Positions 30,533-42,200 of a stretch of 64,000 nucleotides of DNA are shown piece after piece. Each line of letters opens with the position of its first letter. The stretch's first letter is position 1. The notes under the pieces are model-generated. The model saw only the letters and a list, made by a program, of their open reading frames with translations. It was not told where the DNA came from and searched no databases. The translations under genes and the position numbers were made by a program. Origin of the DNA: Iris pallida (taxonomy: Eukaryota > Streptophyta > Magnoliopsida > Asparagales > Iridaceae); NCBI GenBank assembly GCA_029216955.1, contig JANAVB010015600.1, positions 31,999,587 through 32,063,586 on the forward strand, written 5' to 3'.

Positions 30533-32011
30533 TGTTTGCCATTGATTATAAAAAAACAGAACAATTTTATGGGAGGACTGGACTTTTATTTCATAATACA
30601 AACTCGCTCGTACAAAGAAAGCCTAGGGATGAACACCTAGGTACAGCAATCTAACTACAATTGTTTAGTTTTTCTGGAGGTGATGGTAGAGGCTCGGGAG
30701 AGTGCTATCAACTCTGCCTTACTCCTTGGACGATCGTACGTAGCCTTGTCTCTGATGAAGAAATGCTCCCGGGATGTGTGGATAGATTCTTCTGTGCGCC
30801 GCCGCTTTCTCTGTGTCCACACTCCAGTCTTTTTTGCAAGGGAATGGCACCTTGCTATTTATAGGGCTTTTGGATCAGTAGGATGTATAGTAATTGCTCC
30901 TTAAAAAGTGGGCGATTAAGGATTTGGTGAAGATTAGCCTTGATCTTATTGGTTGAAAATTAATCTGGGCCGTCAATATTGATTGTAAAAAATCTGGGCA
31001 GTTAATGTTGATTGCACCAAATCTGCATGGGCAGTTAGTGTTGATTGCAACAAATCTGAGCAGTTAATGTTGATTGGAACAAATCTTCATCGTGATGATT
31101 TGTTGATATCAGGAAATCTGAGTGAATAAATCTTGGTCAATCTCCTGCCACGTGTCCCAACTGCATGTTATGTCGATTGCCATACATTTGGGCTGTTAGC
31201 ATTTGATCAACTCCTGCCACGTGTCGCAACTACTGCGAGACGCATGGAGGACTGTCATAGTTGGGCCGTATGAGTGTGGCCTCGTGTCAGAGCCACATAA
31301 GGGTGGCCTTATCTGAACCATATGGAAATCCTTTAATCCGAGCCGCATAAGGGTGGCCCCATGATCCGAGCCGCATGGGAGTATCAGCCGCATGGAAGTA
31401 GCCCCCAATCGAACCGTATAAGGGTGGCCACGTGTCAGAGCCGCATGGGTATGGCTTCCCAAAATCGAAACTACATGTGGGTGGCCTCACAACCGAGCCG
31501 CATGAGGGTGGCCTCATAACCGAGCCGCATGAGGGTAGCCTCACAACCGAGCCGCATGAGGGTGGCCTCATAACCGAGCCGCATGAGGGTCACACAGGCG
31601 ATCCGCGTAAAGAACTTTCTTGGAATTGGTGAACTATGCCAACTGTCTAAAGATTTTCTTCGTTTCCCTAGGAGCGCACCATTATGTCAGAGTCATCATT
31701 GCAGCTTTATGTCAGAGCTGTCAATTCACTTTTATATCAGAGCTGCCATGTTACGTCAGAGCATTAAATGAAGCCGCTGCTTGATGGCCAGCTGTAGAGA
31801 CGAACCGTATAGGGCCACGTGGCTTTTACCCGAGCCACATGGAGCTATTGGGGATTTCTGAGCCGCATGAGGCTCTGAAGGACTTTTGAGCCACATGAAG
31901 CTCTAAACGACTCTTGAGCCGCATGAAGCTTTAAGAGATTCTTTCAACCGCATGAGACTCCCTCTGTTTTGGGCCGCATGGACTTTTCTTGCTCTTTTCT
32001 ATGCTTCTACA
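30533..32011 (-). repeat. 5' LTR of element B
   Basis: Pair of 17826-19221. TATA box (minus) at 30863-30856. GCCGCAT array at 31220-31610, including several near-identical units GAGCCGCATGAGGGTGGCCT of about 29 bp. Flanked on the right by GCCGC (32012-32016). Confidence 0.93.
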
Positions 32012-32300
32012 GCCGCATGAACGTTCTGGCCGCATGGACGTTCTGGCCGTATGGACATTCTGGCCGCATAGACTACTCTGTGCCACGTAGGCATCTCATT
32101 TATTTGCCTGTGATTCACTTTGTTTTAAAGCTGTCTTTTGGGATAGGATCCCAAGAGTCAGTTTTAACTATTTAGATTTTGCCTTAATGATCAGGATTTA
32201 ATCTTTTCGCATACAGGGGTTAGAAATCTAAGAGTCGGCTTTGTTATCTAGGCGGTACGTCATGCGAAGCGTCCCTCGATCCGCACGCCCCCCATCAGCC

Positions 32301-32308
32301 TATAAATA
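32301..32308 (+). promoter_or_regulatory. TATA box of C antisense (PMD) gene
   Basis: TATAAATA in CAGCCTATAAATATGGG, 97 bp before the ATG at 32405. Confidence 0.78.
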
Positions 32309-32404
32309 TGGGTTCTTTGGGAGAGAGAGACTCTTTAGTTTCTTTTCTTTTCAACTTTTTCTGCCCTAGTTGCCGTCGTCTTCTCTCTCGATCACCGATC
32401 AACA

Positions 32405-32411
32405 ATGGCCC
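32405..32411 (+). pseudogene. First seven bases of C antisense gene, cut by D
   Basis: ATGGCCC; the exon resumes at 55078 (CTAAAGCTTCTTC) after D and its target duplication. Together they read MAPKASSSAAAKGKRAASSS, parallel to MAPKTSKAAAKGKGVASTS of B. Confidence 0.8.
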
Positions 32412-33823
32412 TGTAACACCCAGTTTTTCAAATAAGGGTAATTTTGAAATTTTGTAATTTTAGTCCTTTAATAATAATATTTAAATCATGATATAATTTT
32501 TAAATTATTTTAAAACTATTTTAAATCATGACTTATGATTTTGGTGTTTTGATAGTGTAACACTAGAGACAGCTTGACCTAGAGCCTAGCCATGTGATTA
32601 GGGTGTTTCATTTATTATTTCCAGTTCGAGGGTATTTTTGTCATTTTGAATTTAATTGAATTTAATATATATTATTTGGAATTTAATGTATTATTAAGAA
32701 TGGTATAATTTTAATATTATTTAATTGATTGCCATGTATTGTGATTAGCCTAACTTGGTTTGGACCTAACCTAGATTAGTCATAGCTAGTCTTAGCTAAC
32801 CATGGTTAGTGATAGTTAGTATTAATTATATTTATTAGAATTTTCAGTGATTTTTAGTATAATTGAATTGGTGCTATTTTGACTTTGACTAGTGTTGACT
32901 TAGGAGACTGTCCTAGAGGCTAACCTAGGTCATGACTACTTGGTTAGAGTGTGAAACCCTAGCTTAACCTAAGTTAGTGATATCAAACCCATTAGAATTT
33001 ATTTGGAGAAATTAGGATTTGATTAGGCTAGCTAATGGCTTGTGGTTTCACAAGTCATGACTTGTGACTTAAGCCTTAGAGGCCCAACCCAACACTTGTA
33101 GAGCCCTAACCCTAGCCCAATCCAGCCATGACCAGCCACCTTGGTATTCCTCCTCTATTTAATGCCACCTAGAAATTAGGGCTAGCCTCCATTAGGAATA
33201 TTTGCAAGTTTAGAAAGAGGTGAGTCTCCATCTTCTTTAATTCATAGAAATTCCATTTCAATTCATTTTTCCCCCAAACCAATTGTAATAGGACCTAAAA
33301 TTATTGTATTTGCTGTTGGTATTGAGAAATTTCAGAAAATAATTGCATTACAAATCCCTTGGTAATATTCAAATCTCTTCCATAAAATGTTGTTTTTATT
33401 GCATATCTAGGAAGCCCTAGGCCTAACCTAACTGTAGGACTGGCTAACCCTAGGTTTTGAGTCCTATACGTGTCCGTATCGGACACGTATCAGTTCGTGT
33501 ATATAGGTGTTTGACGAAATGCCCCAAAGGGCATTTTGATTTGTTTTTAGGAATATAATTGAATAGGAATTAGGGTTTTAACCTCGCTTATGGTTTTCCA
33601 TTGCTCTGAGCACGTATTGGTGTCGTGTCGAGTCGCCACGGACACACGTACACGCGGATGCACGCGCGCGCGCGTGGGCACTTTAGCTGTCCTGCTGCTC
33701 GGGGCTGTTTGGGAGCAGGATATGATACGTCGACACGTAAAATTTGACACACACCAAGGGACGACCACTGACACCACGTGTGTCAAATTGTACGACCCCT
33801 CGTGTCGTGTCGGACACGGTGTC
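32412..33823 (+). repeat. 5' LTR of D, left part
   Basis: Aligns to 49918-51396 of the 3' LTR with scattered substitutions. The 3' LTR has about 60 bp (near 50850-50910) that is reduced here. A possible TATA element TATTTAAT is at 33156-33163. Element N interrupts it after CGGACACGGTGTC. Confidence 0.9.
33466..33490. other. Perfect palindrome in D LTR
   Basis: ATACGTGTCCG (33466-33476), loop TAT, CGGACACGTAT (33480-33490): 11-bp perfect arms. Identical in the 3' LTR at 51036-51060. Confidence 0.9.
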
Positions 33824-34485
33824 TGTAAAACCCCTAAATTTCTACTATTTTTTGTATTATTAATTTTGGTACCGATTTAAAATTTTGTATTGTACGTTGC
33901 ATAGTCGTATTGTACGTCGCGCACGAAATTTTATTTTTCGTAGTTGCTCGTCGAGTGCGAATATGTGCTAGCGTACATATTTTAGAAAAATATTTTTCTC
34001 TATTTTATTATACATTTTCAAAATATTATATAATTATTCTTGCTATAAAAAGCCTTTTGTTTTTAGCAGTTATTAATCATAAATATTGTATACTAGATCA
34101 TGTATGCATTATTCGTGCATACATATATTTCGTAATTATTTATTAGTCGATTTTAAATAAAAATATAATTTTCGAGATTTATTAATATTAATATTTTATT
34201 ATTCAAAAAAGATATTTAAAAAAATTCCAAATTATTATTATTGGTATTTTTGAAAAATATATTTGGAAGTTATTGTGGCCATTTAAATCTTGATTTGATT
34301 TTTGGATTTATTTAAATAGTTAAGTAATTGAAATTTGATTTATCCTATTCGATTTTAAACTAAAATTTAATTTGATTTAAATTAGATTTGCATCTAGATT
34401 TGGATTTGATTTTAAAATAATTATGAATTATCTACTTGGGTTTTAAATATTTTCTACTCCTATCTAATTGGGAATTCTCGCATCC

Positions 34486-34493
34486 TATAAATA
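34486..34493 (+). promoter_or_regulatory. TATA box of N 5' LTR
   Basis: TATAAATA in CATCCTATAAATAGGC; same at 39937-39944 in the right LTR. The GC-rich segment begins about 40 bp downstream. Confidence 0.78.
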
Positions 34494-34549
34494 GGCAGTA
34501 CTCATCCATGTATTTCTACTCTCCAAATTCTCCACAAAATCAACCGTGA

Positions 34550-35640
34550 GTGCATCGTGTCCATGACCGTGTCCGTGTCCCATATACTACTTATCTTCCT
34601 TTATATATACATAAAATCTCCGTGTCCGACAACCCCGGACACCAATCCATCCCGTGTCTCGCAGGACACTTCTTCCAGCCCCTCCTCTGTCGTATCGGAC
34701 AATCCCCGACACGAAGCTACCCTAAACCCGCAAATACAAACCCAAAAATCCTAAGACCTATGACCTCCCCTCTCGACTACGACTACCATCATCCCCATCT
34801 CCCCGACACCCCGTCTGCATTTCCAACCTCTCTCCCAGCCTCCTCGACTCTCGGCTTCCCGTCCACCAAACACTACCGTCACTGCCAGAATAACCATCAC
34901 CCCCACCATCGACAACATCGACCGACACCACCACCGCGGCCCTTGCCGCGGCAGCCCACGCCGCCACCACCCAATAGAAAAATATCAATAAAAACCCTGA
35001 CCTTAATCACTCACCTCCGGCTCACCGGCAACCCTCGTCGCCGTCGCATGTAGGAGCAGCACCGCCGCTGACCGATCCGATGGCCAGCCAAACACCGACG
35101 AGTCGCCGCAGCCCCCACACCTGTCCCCGACCTCCGCCTGACCCGGTCGGAGCCACGATGGCCGTCCGTCTAGCCTCGATCACCCCGCGCCTGACTCTCG
35201 GTCTGAACGCCGCCAACCAGAGTAGCGCCGCTTCCCGACTTCCTTCCTCCACTCCACCCTTTCCCTCCGTAGCTCCGCCGAGCGCCTCGCTGAAACCCTC
35301 CTCCGCGACCTTCCCCGCGTGGCGCCTGCTCCATCGCGTCGACCGCCACGCCGCACAGGCGCCGGAACCCTCGCCAGATCTCCTAACCGCCACGTCTGAG
35401 CGCGCGACCGCCGTCGAGTCCTCGGCCGCAGGCTCGCCTCCGAGCTCCGCCCGGTCGCCGCCCCTCTGCCTTCCTCTACTCGACCACAGCATTCCGCCAC
35501 TGTCCCCCGTTCTCCTCCTTCCTTCCTCTTCTCCGCTCGCCGCCCCAGCTCCCTTCCTCCGTCGCTCCGACGAACCGGCTTCGCCGTGCCGGCGATTTCC
35601 CTAGCCTCCGCCACTCTTTCTCGGCTCCTCACCCACTCTC
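34550..35640 (+). other. GC-rich transcribed leader inside N LTR
   Basis: Abrupt change from AT-rich to GC-rich sequence just after the TATA box, rich in CCG, CTC and GTGTCC. In the right LTR the same region is open for 348 codons (40002-41048), all Pro/Ser/Arg low complexity; here the frame is broken. I treat it as leader RNA and not as a gene. It might derive from a captured gene 5' end. Confidence 0.5.
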
Positions 35641-37063
35641 CCCTCTCTTAATCTCCCAAAATGTTTGTTCTCCCTTTTTGTATTAGCTCATTAAAAGTAG
35701 GGAATAGACAGCAGCTGCCCAGCTGCAATATTTTTCTTTGTGTGTTTTTGTTTTTTTACTTTTTAATATTTATATTATTATTAGGATATTTAATATTATT
35801 ATTACTTTTTTTGTTTATTTAGTATAAAAGAAAGGAAGCAGCCCATACCACTGCTGAGTCTGAGCATTAAGTATCACTTTTTATTTTATTTTGTTATTTG
35901 TTTCTTAACTTTAGTGTCTACTTATTAGTGTTACCTTGGTATACAATAACATAGTATTAATATATAATAATATTATACTGTGTAGATATGTTGATATAAG
36001 CATTGATTAAATATTATATTATAAGATATGGTATATGATAACAATATGTATGTACACTAGTATTTATTTTAGTGAATAATTTTATTATTTTATTTTTGGT
36101 ATTTAGTTACTAATATTGGCATTAATATTTCCAAACTAGTTAGTAACAAAATACGTATTAGGGCTTGACCCTATATGTAAAATTTAAAACTGAATTTCAA
36201 AGCCTAACTATAGTATTATCTATGATATTTTCTGTAGCTTTGACCTACAAATGTTATTTTGACAAAAATAGGTTTTTCCTTAAAATGAGTTTTTTTTCTG
36301 TATTTTCAAATGTTTATCTATAAATTATTTTAACTAAGAAAATATATTTTAAGTATTATAAATAATTTCTAAAAATAGGTACCTAAAAGTATTTTAACTA
36401 AATCTAGTTTTTACCTAGAAAACTTATTTTGACAAACTTAGAGTTTTTGCCTTAAAATAATTTTATTTTTTTAAGTATTTATCTAAAACTATTTTAGTTA
36501 ATAAGAAAATATTTTCGAGTATTATAAATAGTTTTTTAAAAACTTATATATTTTAATTATCAAATTCCTTTGATTTTTTTGCTCTTCTGCGATTAGTCAT
36601 ATTCTCAATCCTTAGCCAATTCTGCACAACCCCCTGTCCACCCTAACTAATTCGACCGTCCCGAACCCGATGGAACTGTCCGTGCCACTACCCGAGGTCA
36701 CCATGTATAGTTGTTGCACCGAAGTCGCAGTTCGTGCCACATTCATCATCGCGGTACACCAGGCGTCCTACCAGGCAAGACACCTTGCCATTAGCTGTTT
36801 ATTTATTTAGCTCATATTTTATGCATTATTTTTTTATGCAAAATAAACTGTGATACATGGCTTAACCTGTTAGAACTTACGGTTCATTTATATTTCCTGC
36901 TGTGTATTATTATTTTTTACAAATTAAACCTAGATTTAAGGGACCACCATGTGTGTTGTATTCATTGGCCTTGATATATGGTAACACAAAGTTGTGTGTC
37001 GCATGTAGAATACGGAAGTGCGTGATTGGCTGGCCACCAGTACGTACAAGCCGTGCGATAGGA

Positions 37064-37109
37064 ATAACCGCTAATAGAGGTTGCATGCTTAGTTTGACTT
37101 AGCGGTTAT
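37064..37109. other. 11-bp inverted repeat in N LTR
   Basis: ATAACCGCTAA (37064-37074) and TTAGCGGTTAT (37099-37109), loop 24 nt. Conserved in the right LTR near 42523-42568. Confidence 0.8.
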
Positions 37110-37764
37110 AGAGGTTACTGTTGTGGATACAACAAAGTAGGCATTGGGCGGGAAGGAAGATTCCTTAGCGTATGGGCTTCGATGCACTTTCCCTTTTGTA
37201 ATCCGTGAGCTCCGCCGGAGACGCGGGTCAGCTTACCCAAGATTACTGACGGCCACTGGCGATTCTGCGGAACGTCATGCTCTTATTGATTGGGCCTCTA
37301 GTGTCCCAAGGGAGGACTATGCCGATCCTATTCAGCCAGGGCCCATGCGTAGGAAGGATTGTTCTTAACTACATTTCACTTAGAACGGTAGGCTACCTTT
37401 ATTCGTTAGGTACGAGTACTTTTGGTTTGGGTACTTGTATCTGACCGTGGCTTGGAACAATAACTTGTCGCGGATTAGTTCATCACATCTTATCCTTGTT
37501 TGGTTGTAGGTGTGACTTAATACTTCGATGAGAAGGTATTGAACCTTGTTGGGGTCCGGATACCATATCGGATTCATAGCATGAAAAGATACGTCGTCGT
37601 GAATTAGTTTACCATCTCCTGTCCTTGTTTGGTTGGGAGAATGGTACGCTCGTTCAGTAGGTGCGTATTGGACCATGTTATAATTCGATTGACTTATTTA
37701 CTTGAGCAATATTTATTCAGTTTATATGGCATAATATTATGTGTCTTGTTACGTCCCTCTGAGG

Positions 37765-37784
37765 ACCTGGTTATCTCCCCAGGT
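37765..37784 (+). other. Shared stem-loop, N version (ACCTGG / CCAGGT)
   Basis: Same position-context (TCTGAGGACCTG...) and 8-nt loop as 694-713 and 16050-16069, but with the loop-closing A-T pair replaced by G-C. Confidence 0.55.
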
Positions 37785-38154
37785 GTTTGCTATTGTCTTT
37801 CGCAGGTGCTCTAGCTCTAGCCGTGATTATTGTTATTTCTTCGAGGATGATTGCACTTGGATCGTCTTCGCTTCGCTTGCCACTCATTTCATTTTTATGT
37901 ACTTTTCCTTATTTTGTTGGTAGTGGATTTGTCTCCGCCCTACATATTGTATCAAGACAATTCATTATCTTTGTATGACATCTTTTATTCATTTATTTTT
38001 GTGTGGATGAGATTAGTTATGGTTCTACCGCATTCTACAGCTTATGTATTCTTATGAAGTTTCCATATATTGGGGTGTACTTCGTATGAATACAGCTGGC
38101 ATGTCTACGTTCTTAGTCCTCCGTATTTTGGGACTAGGGCGTTACATGTTTTTG

Positions 38155-38172
38155 TGGTGGCCCATGCAGGTC
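38155..38172 (+). other. Candidate primer binding site of N
   Basis: TGGTGGCCCATGCAGGTC begins 8 bp after the LTR. The identical string follows the 5' LTR of D (46748-46765), which supports a conserved function. I cannot name the tRNA. Confidence 0.5.
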
Positions 38173-38393
38173 AAGATAAATTGTTTGGTTACTTTACTGT
38201 ACCAAGCAGGCCTGCGTATAGGATTAGAAGTTTAGGATCTCATCCACATACTTGACCTCTTTCCTTGATTTTATCTACCGTTTGACTCATCAATTGCATC
38301 TTGCTTGCTTGCTTCCATCCCTATTCTTATCTTTCCTTCGTGCTTGCTAGAGATTGACCCTACAAGTTAGATGTCCCAAACACCCTTAGTTTA

Positions 38394-38416
38394 ATTCTTT
38401 TAAGTTGGGTAGAATG
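38394..38416 (+). repeat. Internal copy of the N polypurine tract
   Basis: ATTCTTTTAAGTTGGGTAGA plus ATG, 22 of 23 bases identical to 39251-39273 at the start of the right LTR. Confidence 0.85.
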
Positions 38417-39250
38417 CCTTGTGACCTAGCAATCCCTTTGTCCTTGTGACCTATATTAGCAAGTTTACTTAGATTCTAGAATTTAGAGGACCCTAACCCA
38501 TTTAGCCAACCAAGGACTGGGACAAGAAGACTATAGGACGACTGTATGACGTAGAATCATTCTGTCTTCTTTTAATCTTAATCTCTCGTGCCTATGTACT
38601 TACGATTTTGACTAATGATGCTAATGTAGCCTAGTTTTTTTGCAAGCTTATTCCTTAACGAGCTTGTTCAAGACATATGTTAATTGGGTCGCTCCCGCTA
38701 ATATATTGTCTACTTAGAACCAGTGCATGATGGTCTGATCAACCTAGTGCACTTTGGTTTGCTTTTATCTATCGTTCTACGTGGATGGGGACATAGCTAA
38801 ACTTGTCCTTTAAATCCCATTCACGACTGTCTTGACAATTCCTTTGAAATTATTCAATCGTCTTTGAATCATGTAATCGTACTCAATAATATCATCTTTG
38901 AACCCCTTATTGCTTTCGCCTTCACCTATTTTAGAAGGACGAAGGCATTATACTATAACTTCCTCTAGCCTTCCTATCAGCTATGACCATTCTCACTCGA
39001 TGTTGCTATATCTTCATCCTAAACTACTCGACCCTATCAAGACCCTCCAATCGCTTAATTAAAGCGAATCTATTTCGTTCTCTTAATCGTGACCCTCATT
39101 CATTACCCGTGACCATACCGTATTGTTTTCTACGATCTAGATCACAATTTCTTACGACATGAATTTGTGAAAACATTGTTATCGTTGGATTCCCATTGAT
39201 ACCCCCTTGTGTCCTCTCACCCCCTACTAATTCTTAATTTTGAGGACAAA

Positions 39251-39271
39251 ATTCTTTTAAGTTGGGTAGGA
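39251..39271 (+). other. Polypurine tract region of N
   Basis: ATTCTTTTAAGTTGGGTAGG then A, preceded by TTTTGAGGACAAA, the chromovirus-like signature before a 3' LTR. Confidence 0.75.
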
Positions 39272-42200
39272 TGTAAAACGCCTAAATTTTTACTATTTTT
39301 TTATTATTAATTTTGGTACCGATTTAAAATTTTGTAATGTACGTTGCATAGTCGTATTGTACGTCGCGCACGAAATTTTATTTTTCGTAGTTGCTCGTCG
39401 AGTGCGAATATGTGCGAGCGTACATATTTTAGAAAAATATTTTCTCTATTTTATTATACATTTTCAAAATATTATATAATTACTCTTGCTATAAAAAGCC
39501 TTTTGTTTTTAGCAGTTATTAATCATAAATATTGTATACTAGATCATGTATGCATTATTCGTGCATACATATATTTCGTAATTATTTATTAGTCGATTTT
39601 AAATAAAAATGTAATTTTTGAGATTTATTAATATTAATATTTTATTATTCAAAAAAGATATTTAAAAATATTTTTTTTCGAAATTATTATTATTAGTATT
39701 TTGAAAAATATATTTAGAAGTTATTGTGGCCATTTAAATCTTGATTTGATTTTTAGATTTATTTAAATAGTTAAGTAATTGAAATTTGATTATCCTATTC
39801 GATTTTAAACTAAAATTTAATTTGATTTAAATTAGATTTGCATTTAGATTTGGATTTGATTTTAAATTAAATTATGAATTATCTACTTGAGTTTTAAATA
39901 TTTTCTAGTCCTATCTAATTGGGAATTCCCACATCCTATAAATAGGCAGGTGCTCATCCATGTATTTCTACTCTCCAAATTCTCCACAAAATCAACCGTG
40001 AGTGTATCGTGTCCATGACCGTGTCCGTGTCCCATCTACTACTTATCTTCCTTTACATATACACAAAATCTCCGTGTTCGACAACCCCGGACACCAATCC
40101 ATCCCGTGTCTCGTAGGACACTTCTCCCAGCCCCTCCTCTGTCATATCGGACAATCTCCGATACGACGCTACCCTAAACCCGCAAATACAGACCCAAAAA
40201 TCCTAAGGCCTATGACCTCTCCTCTCGACCACAACTACCATCATCCCCATCTCCCCGACACCCTGTCTGCATTTCCAACCTCTCTCCTAACCTCCTCGAC
40301 TCTCGGATTCCCGTCCACCAAACACCATCGTCACTGCCAGAATAACCATCGCCTCCACCATCGACAACATCGACCGACACCACCACCGCGGCCACTACCG
40401 CGGCAGCCCACGCCGCCACCACCCAATAGAAAAAATATAAATAAAAACCCTAACCGTAATCACTCTCCTCCGGCTCGCCGACAACCCTCGCCGCCGTCGC
40501 AAGTAGGAGCAGCACCGACGCTGACCGATCCGATGGCCAGCCAAACGTCGACGAGTCGCCGCAGCCCCCGCACCTGTCCCCGACCTCCGTCTAACCCGGT
40601 CGAAGCCACGATGGCCGTCCACCTAGCCTCGATCACCCCGTGCCTGACTCTCGGTCTGGCCGCCGCCGACCAGAGTAGCGCCGCTTCCCGACTTCCTTCC
40701 TCCGCTCCACCCTTTCCCTCCGTAGCTCCGCCGAGCGCCTCGCAGAAACCCTCCTCCGCGACCTTCCCCGTGCGCCGCCTGCTCTATCGCGCCGACCGTC
40801 GCACCGCACTGTCGCCGGAACCCTCGTCAGATCTCCTAACCGCCGCGTCTGAGCGCGTGACCACCGTCGAGTCCTCGGCCGCAGGCTCGCCTCCGAGCTC
40901 CGCCCGGTCGCCGCCCCTCCGCCTTCCTCTACTCGACCACCACCTTCCGCCACTTTCCCCCGTTCTCCTCCTTCCCTCCTCTTCTCCGCTCGCCGCCCCA
41001 GCTCCCTTCCTCCGCCGCTCCGGCGAACCGCCTCCGCCGCGCCAGTGACTTTCCCTAGCCTCCGCCACTCTTTCTCGGCTCCTCACCCACTCTCCCCTCT
41101 CTTAATCTCCCAAAATGTTTGTTCTCCCTTTTTGTATTAGCTCATTAAAAGTAGGGAATAGACAGCAGCTGCCCAGCTGCAATATTTTTCTTTGTGTGTT
41201 TTTGTTTTTTTACTTTTTAATATTTATATTATTATTAGGATATTTAATATTATTATTACTTTTTTTGTTTATTTAGTATAAAAGAAAGGAAGCAGCCCAA
41301 ACCACTGCTGAGTCTGAGCATTAAGTATCACTTTTTATTTTATTTTGTTATTTGTTTCTTAACTTTAGTGTCTACTTATTAGTGTTACCTTGGTATACAA
41401 TAACATAGTATTAATATATAATAATATTATACTGTGTAGATATGTTGATATAAGCATTGATTAAATATTATATTATAAGATATGGTATATGATAACAATA
41501 TGTATGTACACTAGTATTTATTTTAGTGAATAATTTTATTATTTTATTTTTGGTATTTAGTTACTAATATTGGCATTAATATTTCCAAACTAGTTAGTAA
41601 CAAAATACGTATTAGGGCTTGACCCTATATGTAAAATTTAAAACTGAATTTCAAAGCCTAACTATAGTATTATCTATGATATTTTCTGTAGCTTTGACCT
41701 ACAAATGTTATTTTGACAAAAATAGGTTTTTCCTTAAAATGAGTTTTTTCTGTATTTTCAAATGTTTATCTATAAATTACTTTAACTAACAAAATATATT
41801 TTAAGTATTATAAATAATTTCTAAAAATAGGTACCTAAAAGTATTTTAACTAAATCTAGTTTTTACCTTGAAAACTTATTTTGACAAACTTAGAGTTTTT
41901 GCCTTAAAATATTTTTATTTTTTTAAGTATTTATCTAAAAACTATTTTAGTTAATAAGAAAATATTTTCAAGTATTATAAATAGTTTTCTAAAAACGTAT
42001 ATATTTTAATTATCAAATTCCTTCGATTTTCTTGCTCTTCTGCGATTAGTCATATTCTCAATCCTTAGCTAATTCTGCACAACCCCCTGTCCACCCTAAC
42101 TAATTCGACCGTCCCGAACACGATGGAACTGTCCGTGCCACTACCCGAGGTCACCATGTATAGTTGTTGCACCGAAGTCGCAGTTCGTGCCACATTCATC

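Larger units (their letters stand above)
17826..32011 (-). mobile_element. Element B: complete but mutated Tat retrotransposon
   Basis: 14.2 kb, reverse orientation, with both LTRs, PBS, gag, protease, RT, RNases H, integrase, tandem-repeat region, a short antisense gene and polypurine tract. Sequence of the same family as A and C. All polyprotein regions carry frameshifts or stops, so it cannot move by itself; the antisense gene is the only uninterrupted frame. Confidence 0.93.
32012..32411 (-). mobile_element. Element C, second piece: array and promoter of the antisense gene
   Basis: Begins with the GCCGC target duplication of B and more GCCGCATG motifs, then the conserved GGATCCCAAGAGTCAGTTTT (32144) and CGAAGCGTCC (32257) elements, TATA box, CT-rich leader and ATG. 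Ends at GGCCC, the target of D. Confidence 0.88.
33824..38146 (+). repeat. 5' LTR of N
   Basis: TGTAAAACCCC...GGGCGTTACA. AT-rich U3; TATAAATA at 34486-34493; then a GC-rich, Pro/Ser-codon-like leader (34550-35640), an AT-rich stretch (35700-36600), an 11-bp inverted repeat (37064-37109) and the shared stem-loop (37765-37784). Very similar to 39272-43550. Confidence 0.9.
38147..39271 (+). other. Interior of N, non-coding
   Basis: Starts with a PBS-like TGGTGGCCCATGCAGGTC (38155-38172) also present in D and ends with the polypurine tract before the right LTR. No frame of note on either strand. It contains a second copy of the polypurine-tract sequence at 38394-38416. Confidence 0.8.

Noticed and set aside
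35022..35632. Opposing frames of about 150-170 codons in the N leader
   Set aside because: Open on both strands because of high GC content; not conserved between the two LTRs.
40002..41048. 348-codon open frame in the right LTR of N
   Set aside because: Pro/Ser/Arg low complexity, broken in the left LTR, and explained by GC-rich composition. Kept as a finding about composition, not as a gene.
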